A stretch of 64,000 nt of DNA from Ipomoea triloba (lineage: Eukaryota; Streptophyta; Magnoliopsida; Solanales; Convolvulaceae). This document shows, piece after piece, positions 24,131 through 34,306 of this stretch. Position numbers and translations under genes: made by a program. The stretch lies in NCBI RefSeq assembly GCF_003576645.1, contig NC_044930.1:11933754-11997753 (forward strand). Reading direction: 5' to 3'. The stretch's first letter is position 1, and each line of letters begins with the position of its first letter. The notes beneath the pieces are model-generated. The model was not told the DNA's origin. It searched no databases and saw nothing but the letters and a program-made list of their open reading frames with translations.

Positions 24131-25091
24131 TGTTGGAAAAATAGCACTAAAATGGCATTTAAGTGACCATTTTGTGGTACAATTTAAAGTGGGGTCCACA
24201 ATCGATTTCGGTCGGGTCAAAGTGGATTCGGGTTCTTCGTAGTGAGACGAAGAGATCCATATGTTGTACGTTCAAAATGGATAATGGATGAATGAGAAAT
24301 TGGTTCTCAAAGTAGACCCATTTGAGATGGAATTTGAGGTGAGGAAAAAGCTTTAGTAGCTTTGTCCCACATTGGTTGGGAATGAAGATTTGCCCCACTA
24401 TAAATACAAGAAGCTTTTAAGCCTAATTGACTTGTATGGCATAGAGGCTCTCTCTCGCGTGCAGGGGGTGCAAATCAAATCCTGTACGCTTGGACATCAA
24501 GGTGAACTCGAAGCATGCACTACTTGACGTCTCGCGGCACGATCAATGTTATGATTAATGCTATGATCCATTACCCTCTACTATATATTCGTCACACCAA
24601 GCTACAAATGAACTATCAATGTCATGATTAATGCTATGATCCATTATCCTCTACTATATATTCGTCACACCAATGCTATGATCCATTATCCTCTACTATA
24701 TATTCGTCACACCAAGCTACACGAAAGTACACAGATTTTCTCCTCAAAACACTGCTCATCATTCCTTCAAGCCACCTGCGTTGATCCCACATCCTAGTTC
24801 GCCGGATACCTAGTTTGTGTGCTCAAACGCCGGTATCGTAGTACATTTTATCCTGGGAAACCTAGACCGCAACGCTCCAGCACCTAGGAGGCGGTAAATA
24901 AGGTTTTAAGGATAGTGGCAACACAACTCGTGCTTCCAACCACCCGAGATCGTCCAGTTTTTCATCCAAAGTTGTATTCCAGGTTTAGTTAGCCTTTGTG
25001 GTTTATTTTCCTAGTGTATTACCCTTCGTGGATTTTTACTTATTTGTATTTTTCCATTTTCTAGTGATTTTCGAGAATCATTTTCGTTACA
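24131..25091. mobile_element. Solo LTR (copia-like), 961 bp
   Basis: Begins TGTTGG and ends TTACA, flanked by a perfect 5-bp duplication GAAAA (24126-24130 and 25092-25096). A TATA-like CTATAAATACAAG lies near 24400. A block around ATGATCCATTATCCTCTACT is present three times between 24540 and 24720. It is missing from the paralogous segment at the left of the window. Confidence 0.87.
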
Positions 25092-25175
25092 GAAAATATT
25101 TAGAAACAAAACTAAATGGTTTTCAGACATCTATTTACTATTTATGATAACAAACAAAAATTTAAGACAAAAACT

Positions 25176-25331
25176 TGCGTGAGACCGTCTCGTGGGTCTC
25201 AAATAGTCAGACGGGTCGGATCTTTAATTAACGAGATCAAAATCTGACCCATTAATTAGATTATTTGATCCATTAATCAAAGATCTGACCCGTCCTACGG
25301 ACTGAGACCCGTGAGACGGTCTCATACACGT
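25176..25331. mobile_element. MITE, second copy
   Basis: Same family as 1023-1175, with the same inverted GTGAGACCGTCTCRTGGGTC ends. It occupies the same position in the duplicated segment, so it predates the duplication. Confidence 0.7.
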
Positions 25332-25730
25332 GTTGCTCAAAGTTTAAATAATCACCAAAGTAGTAGATTCTGAAACAAAAATAAGATATCTATGTGCATT
25401 TCATCTTGAAACTACTCTGTATATAATTGGCAGTAATGTGTTGCAACGCCTTATGTGGAAAGAAGTACTTGGTTGTATCAAATGCATCAAGGTACGTGCA
25501 GTGTAATGGATAGCTAAATTCTTTTCATATAATGGGCAGTGGCGTATCACTATTGCTGGTATTGAGTCGGGTTTTCTATGAATAGATGTTTGGCATTTAT
25601 TGATTTCCATTAAAGCCATTGCTTGAGGATATGTAAATTGATGATTTGAACCTTTAGATGCTTCTCATACAGAATCCTGTAAGATTTCCCTGATGTACTC
25701 TCTCTTCTGCTTTTTTTATTTTTAGGGACC

Positions 25731-25851
25731 AAAGTTCTAGAACTGCATCTAGCTAATAGACTTGATCGCGACACAAGTGGTGTAATGATAATCACCAAAT
25801 CACACAAAGTAGCTGCTAAGCTTGTTAAAGCTTTTAAAGAGCATAAGGTTA
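25731..25851 (+). pseudogene. Relic exon of an RluA-type RNA pseudouridine synthase
   Basis: After an intron-like T-rich tract ending TTTTTAG, the plus strand encodes RLDRDTSGVMIITKSHKVAA and then KLVKAFKEHK up to a possible donor at 25851; RKTYLL follows in the same frame. The RLDRDTSG block contains the catalytic Asp of the RluA family, which isomerises uridine in RNA. The usual His before RLD is Asn here, and the frame ends at TAA after YLL. No further exons were found on either side. It is therefore a fragment of a host gene, left behind or captured. The assignment to the family is firm; which plant paralogue it came from is not known. Confidence 0.78.
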
Positions 25852-25869
25852 GGAAAACATATTTGTTAT

Positions 25870-25870
25870 A

Positions 25871-25911
<41 letters not shown>
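25870..25911. repeat. (AAT)n microsatellite
   Basis: Fourteen AAT units next to the pseudouridine synthase relic. Confidence 0.95.
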
Positions 25912-27280
25912 GTGGTGGCGGTGGTGGTTGTTTGGTGGTAATAATAATTTAAAAACTAGCTTGAAGAGATGAGAAAGAAGAGAGAGAAAAGAAAAAATAA
26001 AGAATTTGAAAAAAATATCTCCCGACTAAAAATTTAGCAAGACATTTTAGCATTTTTTCTTTTGATCAGAATGAATATTTTTCAGTTTATAATTTGAAAA
26101 ATGACTTTTGTGTTTTGACCTTATTATTTTGAATTGGTCCCAAAAAGTTATGGGAGTCTTTGGTAAGCCTTTGGCAATCAAGGTTGCCACTAACATTTGT
26201 ATTGTTTTTAAATGCAGGTTAGTTGTAATCGGTGTTTGAAACGCTGTGGACCGTGAAAAGCTTTGTTATCATTCATAACCCATATATTTATCTGGTATCT
26301 TGTATGATGAAAACTAACATGGGTGCACCAAGAGTGGAGATGATTTCCCTATGAGTGCCAAGAGGGGCTCATTATGGTGTCACAATGATAAATGCTCAAT
26401 GTGACTCTCAAGTCTCAAGTTCATCCGGGGATGAAAAATATTGGGATATTATTTTTTGTCTCCTACTTTTTTATTTTATTTCCCCTAATTCATTTTCCAC
26501 CCATCTAAAAACACTAGAAAGAAATGTTCAACTCTGAGTATATTTAGATAACAGGTTATATATAGAATTGCTTGCTTAGCTGCTGCTTTGGTTCATTGAA
26601 AGATGTGACTAATGCGCAATGAACTCTATAACGTGAGTAGTGTGATATAGACATTCATTTGATGTGAACAATGCAATGTAAATAATAATGGGGAATGCAA
26701 GAGTAAACTAGAGAGTACTATTTTTTGTGATTTTGTCGGGATTAGGTTTATCATAAATCGCGTATGGAAGTACAGAACAGGGGTAGGAAAACAATAATAT
26801 TATTGTTCGGGTGCTAGGTTCAAAATAGTATGAACAAAGTTCGAGATATTGGTCCAAAACGAGGCTATAGGCCAAATAGTGGGACTAGGAAGAATAAAGG
26901 AAGGGCCACTAGACCAAGAGGGAGGTTTTCAGGAGGGAAGGGTGCTTATTAGTGTAGATGGCCTGGATGTTAGCGATCTTCACACAGAGCATCACAAGAG
27001 ATAGAATGGTTTGGACTTCGCTAACAGCACCTTCATCCTTAAATATTTTACTTCATGATTCCCTATCTCCTAGCAATAAAAATGGACAACCCATTTGAGC
27101 CAAGACTTTTTCAATAAAATAGGTTCCCGCGATTCCAGTTCTCATCAATTTCTATTATACATCATTCATTGTATTTTTTTTTTTCAAAAAGAAGAGGACA
27201 CCCAAATGGAATTTCTATTATACATCATTCATTGTATTTTTTTTTTTCAAAAAGAAGAGGACACCCAAATGGAAAGCAAA
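25912..27280. other. Spacer, no gene recognised
   Basis: Mixed sequence with no convincing coding region. A 63-bp block with a T-tract (AATTTCTATTATACATCATT) is perfectly duplicated at 27147 and 27210, directly before the CACTA element. Confidence 0.6.
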
Positions 27281-27299
27281 TCACACTACAAGAAAATGC

Positions 27300-27775
27300 T
27301 CATAGACAACGGTTTATAACCGTTATCTTTGAGGTAAAATTTCTGTTGTCGAAACTAGTGTTGTTAAAAGTCACGCACATATCTATTGAGTGTTGTTAAA
27401 ACTAGTGTTGTCGAAAGTCACGCACATAGACAATGGTTTTTGACCGTTGTCTTTTGAGTGTTGTTGAAACCGGTGTTGTTAAAAGTCCGGAGCAAAGACA
27501 ACGGTTTTTCACCGTTGTCATTTCTAGAACCGTTGTCTTTTGAGTGTTGTTAAAACCACTGTTGTTAAAAGTCCGGAGCAAAGACAACGGTTACTTACCG
27601 ATGTCTTTTCTAAAATAGACAACGGTTTTTAACCGTTGTGTTTTGTGTGTTTTCGAATAGTCAAGCATGTACATTAGACAACGGTTTTAACCGTTGTCTA
27701 TTCCGTGTTGTTAAAATAAATGTTTTTGAAAGCATTCCAATAGACAACGGTTAAAAACCGTTGTCTATTAACTAT
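27300..27775. repeat. Left subterminal repeats of the CACTA element
   Basis: At least eight copies of GACAACGGTT-N-AACCGTTGTC in palindromic pairs, plus GTGTTGTTAAAA spacers. Subterminal repeats of this kind bind the element's accessory protein in characterised CACTA elements. Confidence 0.85.
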
Positions 27776-28280
27776 TGCCCAAACTTGTATTTGTTTAAAG
27801 CATTCCAATCTAACATTCTGTTAATGCACAAAAACCAAATACCAAGTGTAAGTACTTCAATGAACAATATAATGACACCATCACCAAGTCTTAGATACCA
27901 CAACATTTAAAATACACAATAATCAATCTCCAAATCTAAATACTTCAATGGACAACTGTAATCACCAAACACCATCACCAAGTCCAGATACTAGCTACAA
28001 TGTTCAAAATACAAAAGATCCAATCTCCAAGTCTAAATACTTCCAAACAAATCACAAAATACCATCACCGGACAAGTATTAGTTTTCACAAAGTTCTACT
28101 AAAAAGCATACCTATTGTATATAACTTGATACAGAATCTGCCCATTCAGAACGCACTAGATCAATATCGGTTTTGTTGTAATCAGCTCGTTGGAACTACA
28201 TGTTAAAAGTATATGAATAGTAAATATTAAAGTACTCAACATAACAACAAATTTTATAAAATTAATTGATATCATCTTAC

Positions 28281-28738
28281 CAATGCTTGAATAGATTCTT
28301 TATCATCAATGTCTGGCATGTGCTCAATTAAAGTTCTCATGTAAGCCATGATATAGAAACCACATTGATTACTATCTGGTTGACAAGGAGCCTATACATA
28401 TTAAATAATATTAACAATTTATCAAGATATATATGTAGATATGCATACAAACACTTATATATATCTTAAATTACCTTTACAATTTCCCAAGAAGTTTTAC
28501 TTCGCCCTTTTTTTCCTTTCCCTACGGCATGAAACATTTTCATAGCCCTGCATATATTAATAACAATTGATTCTTCAGATAATGTAATATCATACGGAAA
28601 TAAATGGAAGAAATTTTTAAAAATCCTTACATATCGACAACATGTTTCCAATCATCACTACGAATGCGATGGCCAAGAGGATCCAACATATAAACAATAT
28701 CCTTATTGATGTTGATAACTGTTAGAATCCAATGGAAA
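28281..28738 (-). pseudogene. Ulp1-type protease relic in the CACTA element
   Basis: Three minus-strand exons with GT/AG ends: 28738-28631, 28547-28475 and 28391-28281. They encode, in order, FHWILTVININKDIVYMLDP (His and Asp of a C48 triad), a basic segment ending SKTSWEIVK, and APCQPDSNQCGFYIMAYMR (oxyanion Gln and catalytic Cys). The order and spacing match the C-terminal half of plant Ulp1-like proteins, which often occur as the second gene of CACTA elements. Upstream exons and the true start were not found, although a GC-rich region at 29800-30300 could be the leader. No stop interrupts the three exons, so this may be a live gene with undetected 5' exons. Confidence 0.78.
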
Positions 28739-29799
28739 CTATACAAAAACACATAATTATATTATATAATTCATCAAGGCAATATAATATGCAATCAAAA
28801 GTATCATTGTAACAAGTATTCTCACCCTATATTACTCCAACTTCATATTCATAAGATAATCTATCCTTTGACATCCATTCTTTGTCCATTGTTTATATTT
28901 GTACATCAATGCTAGAAAAATGTCAAGCAACAAGAAAAATAAGTTCTCATATTTTCTTGAAACCAAACTCTAATTTTTTTAAATCTTTAATGAAGAAGGG
29001 TTGTTTACTGTGTAGGAGGTTGTCGACGGCGAGGCGGTGGAGGGCGGCTGCAACTCCATATATGGAAAACACATAATCTGATTGTATGGAAAACACAATC
29101 TGTCCATACAAACGGAAAACACAATCTGTCCATACAATAGGTACAAGGTTGATTGTAACCCCATATATCAAATCCCTCTACTCATCTAACAACCCTTCAT
29201 TATCATACAAATGGAAAAACACATCATTACCAGGCTAATCAAACTTTTTTTTTAAGTATTAAACTAAATGATAATAACAGATACTACACATTATCTTAGC
29301 CAAAAGACTAAGAAAGGTATGCATACTGGTTTCTTACATCAAAACTGCAGCTAAAATTTTAAGTCCCAAAACTACTATACTTGATTAATTAAACTTAAAA
29401 ACCTATCAATTAAACGCAAACAACAAATAATTCAGGCAAATTAGCACAACCAATCCAAACAAAAAGAAACTAAAGAAGCATGCCTCTAGGATGTTCAAAA
29501 CCCCTCACTTTCACTTGAGAAAGCTCCAATCTTTCATCAATTTCTACAGTCCCTCTCTCTGCCTGAAAATACAAAACAATAACACAAGAATTACTGCCAT
29601 TCAATCTCCCAGAAACTGAAATCAAGAAAGAAAAGCATATAAAAAGACAGTAGTGAAATTAGAACCTCTGTCTCAGATCCATTTGTCATCGGAGAAATAG
29701 TTTGGCATATCAATTAATTTAACAAATACTTTCATTTAGAGATGCATTATAAAATATACAAGAAAAAAAAAAAACAAAAAAAGTAGATAATACATACCT

Positions 29800-30300
29800 C
29801 CTGGGCAGAAGCGACGGCCGACGGCTGAGACTGTGAGAGGAGACGGCGGAAGTGACGGCGGGGGAGACGCCGGCGAGGCTGGGCAGATGCGACGGCGGGG
29901 GACACGTCCACGAGTACACGACGGTCGACGGCTGATCTGCAGTTCTTTGACGACGCCGGTGCAGACGCGACGGCGGGGGGAGACGTCGGCGAAGCTGGGC
30001 AGACGCGACGGTCGACGGCTGGGGTTGACGGCTGAGGGCGGTGGCTGAGCTCTCTGGTTGATTTGGAGTCCGAGAAGGCGAGAATGGAGATGGCCAGATG
30101 GGCAGACGGCTGACGAGCTGAGATTTAGGAATTAGGAATTTAGGATGATTAAGTGATTAGGGATTGTAGTGAAGCTGTGGAGACCGGCGGTGGGAGGGCG
30201 GAGGGCGCAGTGACGCTCTGGAGACCAGCGATGGGAGGGCGTAGTGAAGCTGTGGAGACGGCGGAGAAGGGTTTGTACAACTGAGAAGGGTTTGTGAGAA
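29800..30300 (-). promoter_or_regulatory. GC-rich leader-like region of the CACTA gene
   Basis: Locally GC-rich with repeated GACGGCGGGGGAGACG and GTCGACGGCTG words in an AT-rich setting. On the minus strand it ends at a donor (CCCAGGAG then GTATGT) near 29797. It probably contains the start of the CACTA transcript. No confident protein was read. Confidence 0.45.
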
Positions 30301-30649
30301 TGAGGGAAACGGGAAAAAAAAAATTCTAAGTGTTGAGGGGGAATTGGAAGGGAAATTTTTAACACAGTAAAGTCAAAATTTTATTATTTTGACTTTTATC
30401 TCTTTTAAAATCTTAGCTTTTAATCCATAATTTAGTCTCTTTAAAAAAACATATAACAATGTCTAATTTTCTTTTATAATAAGCCTTTTAACATATAATT
30501 AAGTCTTCATTTTTTTTAAATTAAATAAGTAGATAAAATATAATAATTATGTAAATTAATTAAGTCTTCATTTTTTTTATAATAAGCCTTTTAACATATA
30601 AACCATTGTCTTTTTAAAAATAAAGATTGAGGAAATACTGCGGATTTTA

Positions 30650-31340
30650 AAAAAATGTTGTTTTTGTAGTATTGTATATTCAAGTGCGCTTAAAGACAAC
30701 ACACAAACGACAACGGGGTTAAATAAAATCGTTGTCTTTTTAAAACTAAAGACTGAAGAAAGACAACAGTTTTAAAATATCGTTGTCTTTGTAGTGTTGT
30801 GTATTCAAAAGCACTTAAAAACAACACATCAACAACAACAGTTAAAAAAACCGTTGTTGTAAAAAAACACACACATAGACAACATTTTTTTAAAAACAAA
30901 ACCGTTGTCTTTTCGGTGTTGTCTTTTCACAAAATACACAAAGACAACACACTAAAGACAACGGTTAAAGAAACCGTTGTCTTAAAAAAACCACGCACAA
31001 AGACAACGGTTTTAAGAAAACCGTTGTCTTTCTAGTGTTGTCTTTTCATAAAATGTACAAAGACAACACACTAAAGACAACGGTTAACAAAAATCGTTGT
31101 CTAAAAAAAACACACACACATAGACAACGGTTTTAAAAAAACCGTTGTCTTTCTAGTGTTGTCTTTACACAAAATACACAAAGACAACACACTAAAGACA
31201 ACGGTTCAGTAAAAACCGTTGTCTTTGATAAAAGTGTTGCTTCAAAGACAACGGTTTTGGACAAAAATGTTGTCTTTTAAAGAAAAGACAACAGTTTTGT
31301 CCAAAATCGTTGTCTTTTTTGTGTTGTTGTTGACCATTTT
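30650..31340. repeat. Right subterminal repeats of the CACTA element
   Basis: Mirror array of ACCGTTGTCTTT and AAAGACAACGGT blocks at 20 to 60 bp spacing. Confidence 0.85.
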
Positions 31341-31353
31341 TCTTGTAGTGTCA

Positions 31354-32143
31354 GCTTTTCAAACCTGAACACTAACAAGTAACAACCTCTTATTTTATAG
31401 AGATAAATAAGTTGTGTCAATAACTCCACACCTACACATACAAGAATGATGATCTTGAAAGAACATTAGTGTTCCAGTATAATTTTGAGACGTAGTAAAT
31501 TAGTATATTGCATGACTTTTGGGTGTTTGGTTTTTAGGAAAATGAATTCCTTAAAATTGAAATTCTTAGAATGTGAGGAAATTTTTTCTTTTGTTTTTTT
31601 TTAATGTTGTTTGGTTCATGAAAAACTGTATTTTCTAAATTTAAGGAAAATGAATTCCTTATTTCATAGAGTTTGAATTTTCTAAATTTAAGGAAAATGA
31701 ATTCCTTATTTCATAGAGTTTGAATTTTCTAAATTTAAGGAAAATGAATTCCGCACCCTTTACTCCTTTGGCATTTTGAGTCCCGTACCAATTAGAAACA
31801 AAAATACCATTATACATCCTTGTTAAGTACTTAGCTCTCATTTTATTGTATTATTATTATTATTTTTTTTTATTTTTTTGTGTGTAGAGAATATGTAAGT
31901 TTTTATTCACATTGATAGTTCCAAATCAACAATGAAATTAGTATTTCTAGTCATTTTTATTCTATTGAATTAAAGTTTCATTCGTCAAAAATTGTTTCCT
32001 GATCCAAACAAATTGATAGGGTCATTGCCGCAAAATAGGAAAGAGTAAAATTGGGAGAAGGAAGTTATTAAAAAGAAAGGCGTGGGGAGAAAGATAATGA
32101 TAACATTCAGTCATTCACCATCTGAAAAACTTTTAAGCAATGT
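31354..32143. other. Spacer with a 47-bp tandem duplication
   Basis: No gene. The block TTTAAGGAAAATGAATTCC with its flank occurs three times between 31635 and 31752, at a 47-bp step. Confidence 0.65.
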
Positions 32144-32653
32144 CAAATTATACCGTGCACCACGATGCACATAGCAATGTGCACCACGATGCACATAGCA
32201 ATGTGCACCACGTACGTAAACGACGTCATTTTGAGCATTGTAAACTAATCGTCTCTTTTTTTTAAAATCACGTTTTCCGTTTCGGCCGGTCTGTGTATTT
32301 ATGTTAATATTCTGTGTATTCTAGATAATCGTTCTGTGTATTCGAGGCAATCATTCTGTGTATTCTAGGCAACCGTTCTGTGTATTCATGTTAGTAACAC
32401 ATGTTGTGATGTGTTTGTGCATTCGAATGTTAGGAGGATGAGCTCTTTGTATTTTGTGTCAATATTCTGTGTATTCTGGGCAAACATTCTGTGTATTCTA
32501 GGCAAACATTCTGTGTATTCTAGATAATGATTATGTGTATTATAGATAATGAATTTCCTAGAGTCATTCACGTCCGCGTCCACTAACATCGTAACGACAT
32601 CGTTTTGGACCAGGGTGCACATTGCTATGTGCACCGTGGTCCACAATATAATG
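32144..32653. mobile_element. Small non-autonomous relative of the inner MULE
   Basis: Termini match those of 4030-13098: CAAATTATACC then GATGCACATAGCAATGTGCA at the left and the mirrored sequence with CACCGTGGTCC at the right, plus AAACGACGTCATT and AACGACATCGTTTTG. The interior carries at least seven copies of TTCTGTGTATT in 250 bp. There is no ORF and the target duplication is unclear. A 24-bp block at the left end is duplicated. Confidence 0.8.
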
Positions 32654-33075
32654 ATTGCCTGATGAGGCTATGGGCCCCAGTGGGCCATTTTATTGGGAAA
32701 ATCTTAGTCTTGACCAAAGGGAGTGGAGAATAATTGTTATACCGTGGACCACGGTCCACAGTGCTAGGTAGGCCATGATCGTCAAATGAAACTGTAGTAG
32801 AATTAAAATGATACGCCTTTTTCAAAAAAAAAAAAGATACTCCAGTACAGTGTTATTATAATGAAACTAGTGTGCATAGAAAATTAATTAAACTAAAAAA
32901 TAGAGCTCATTAAACAATGTATATTGTCAAACGAAACTGTAGTATAATTAAAACGATACTTTAGTATTGTTATAATGAAACTAGTGTCTATGAAAAATGA
33001 AACTAAAATTCAGAGTCATATAATAATATATATTGTCGAATGAACCTATAGTGTAATTAAAATAGTACTTTAATA

Positions 33076-33240
33076 TTTTTTTTTTGAGTTCTACTAACTC
33101 AGTTACAATGTAGTATCTGTTCATAGCTACTTTCTCAACCTACTAAAGCACAAAGAGTCAACAAATGGCTCGGAGGCTCGAACCCACTCCCTTCCACATG
33201 GGAGTGTACACTGGGTGCCGCTTGACCACAAGGCCTTTGG
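33076..33240 (-). mobile_element. tRNA-derived SINE, minus orientation
   Basis: Reverse complement has GCCTTGTGGTCAAGCGGCAC (box A region) and GGGTTCGAGCC (box B), a CTCTTTGTGCTTTAGTAGG body and a terminal A-tract (T-run at 33076-33085). Same family as 23660-23789. Confidence 0.85.
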
Positions 33241-33375
33241 CTCTTCCATATGGGAGGTCATGAGATTGAGTCTCAGTGGAGGTAAATTTACTCTTTGTGC
33301 TTCAATAGGTTGAGAAAGTATGTATGAACAAATACTACAGTGTAATAGAATCAAGTATATTAAAAAAAAAAAAAA
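33241..33375 (+). mobile_element. 5'-truncated SINE, plus orientation
   Basis: Starts inside the SINE body (CTCTTCCATATGGGAGG), retains a degenerate box B (GATTGAGTCTC) and CTCTTTGTGCTTCAATAGG, and ends in an A-tract. With the previous copy it forms a tail-out inverted pair. Confidence 0.75.
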
Positions 33376-33430
33376 TTAGTGTACTTCATGGACCACACTG
33401 CTACATGCACCATGGTTCATAGTAAAATTT

Positions 33431-34186
33431 GCCTGGAATCATGGAGCAAAATGTTAAAAGATATATGTTACCAAAAAGTATTGAACCCAAGACCTTAAAC
33501 ATAACAATCTAAACATTAACCACCCATGCCATTTAAAATTCTTGTATATAAAAAGACAGGAAGCTCTATTTATCTATGAGAAGCGCACAGAAAGTAAAGT
33601 AGAGGAGACGCTTGTGTGGCCAAGAATGAAAATTACCCGATGCCATACATTTGTCAACCATCCATGGTTCTTTTATCAATATAAATAGGGTGCCTTGTGT
33701 TCCTATAGAAGCCATCATTGGATTCACAGCCTCCCTCTTGGTGCAGTGATAGGGTGCCTCGTCTCCTTTTAGAAACCATTCCTGGATTAATTCCCAACCT
33801 CCCTGCTGAGGTAGTGATCTGTGCCCTTTAATCCATACATCAGTTAAAGAACTATAATTTTTACAAAATACGAATTCCATTTTTATATATTAAAATCTCA
33901 AAGTTAGAGTTGTTAAAGTAATTTCCATAAATATTATATTATTGTACAGGTACTGTGATAGCCCACCGCCGTCACTGTGGTTTGTGATATTTACTTAAGG
34001 CAGCAGAGGATTTCCACCGGAGCGGCACACAATTTCCTACGCTTGGGTTTCCTTGCCACATTCAATTTTGTGGCAATACTATAATAGCAAACAGCTCCTC
34101 CAAAATGGATACAATTCCTCGTCCAGTAAGGAAACCTCGTAAATATAATCATTATCCTCGTATAATCGACTATGAATCTATGATTT

Positions 34187-34188
<2 letters not shown>
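33431..34188. other. Region upstream of NRAMP, no gene recognised
   Basis: A TATAAATAGGGTG word lies near 33681 and a short internal repeat (TAGGGTGCCTYGTSTCC) at 33686 and 33748. The block 33980-34130 has a coding-like composition on the minus strand, but I could not assign it to any family. Confidence 0.45.

Positions 34189-34229
<41 letters not shown>
34189..34229. repeat. (TA)n microsatellite in the NRAMP leader region
   Basis: A pure TA run ends 77 bp before the NRAMP start codon. Confidence 0.95.
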
Positions 34230-34233
<4 letters not shown>

Positions 34234-34306
34234 AATGTGTGTATGTTTCACTGCTCTGCTCTCACATCAAAACTCAATATCTCACCATATTTGGAATTGG
34301 GTTGAT

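Larger units (their letters stand above)
27284..31350. mobile_element. CACTA (En/Spm-type) transposon, 4067 bp
   Basis: Terminal inverted repeats CACTACAAGAAAA and TTTTTCTTGTAGTG are flanked by the 3-bp duplication TCA (27281-27283 and 31351-31353), the signature of the CACTA superfamily. Both ends carry many copies of AGACAACGGTTTTTAACCGT-like hairpins. The interior holds exons of a Ulp1-like gene on the minus strand and a GC-rich leader region. No TNP2-type transposase was recognised, so it is non-autonomous as seen. Confidence 0.92.
32732..33430. mobile_element. Second small element with related termini
   Basis: The left end AATTGTTATACCGTGGACC and the right end (mirrored, with ACCATGGTTCATAGTAAAAT) resemble the inner MULE termini but lack the TTCTGTGTATT array. 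The interior has about three degenerate units of GAAACTGTAGTATAATTAAA (near 32780, 32935, 33042) and two SINEs. Confidence 0.6.

Noticed and set aside
25401..25619. Minus-strand ORF next to the second MITE copy
   Set aside because: No domain, no start context and no conservation with the paralogous segment; left as chance.
27300..31340. CRISPR-like array of short palindromic repeats
   Set aside because: Spacing is irregular, the repeats are hairpins within the ends of a CACTA element, and the genome is a plant.
33980..34251. Short ORF upstream of NRAMP on the minus strand
   Set aside because: It is partly the translation of the TA repeat, and the remaining residues match no family I know.
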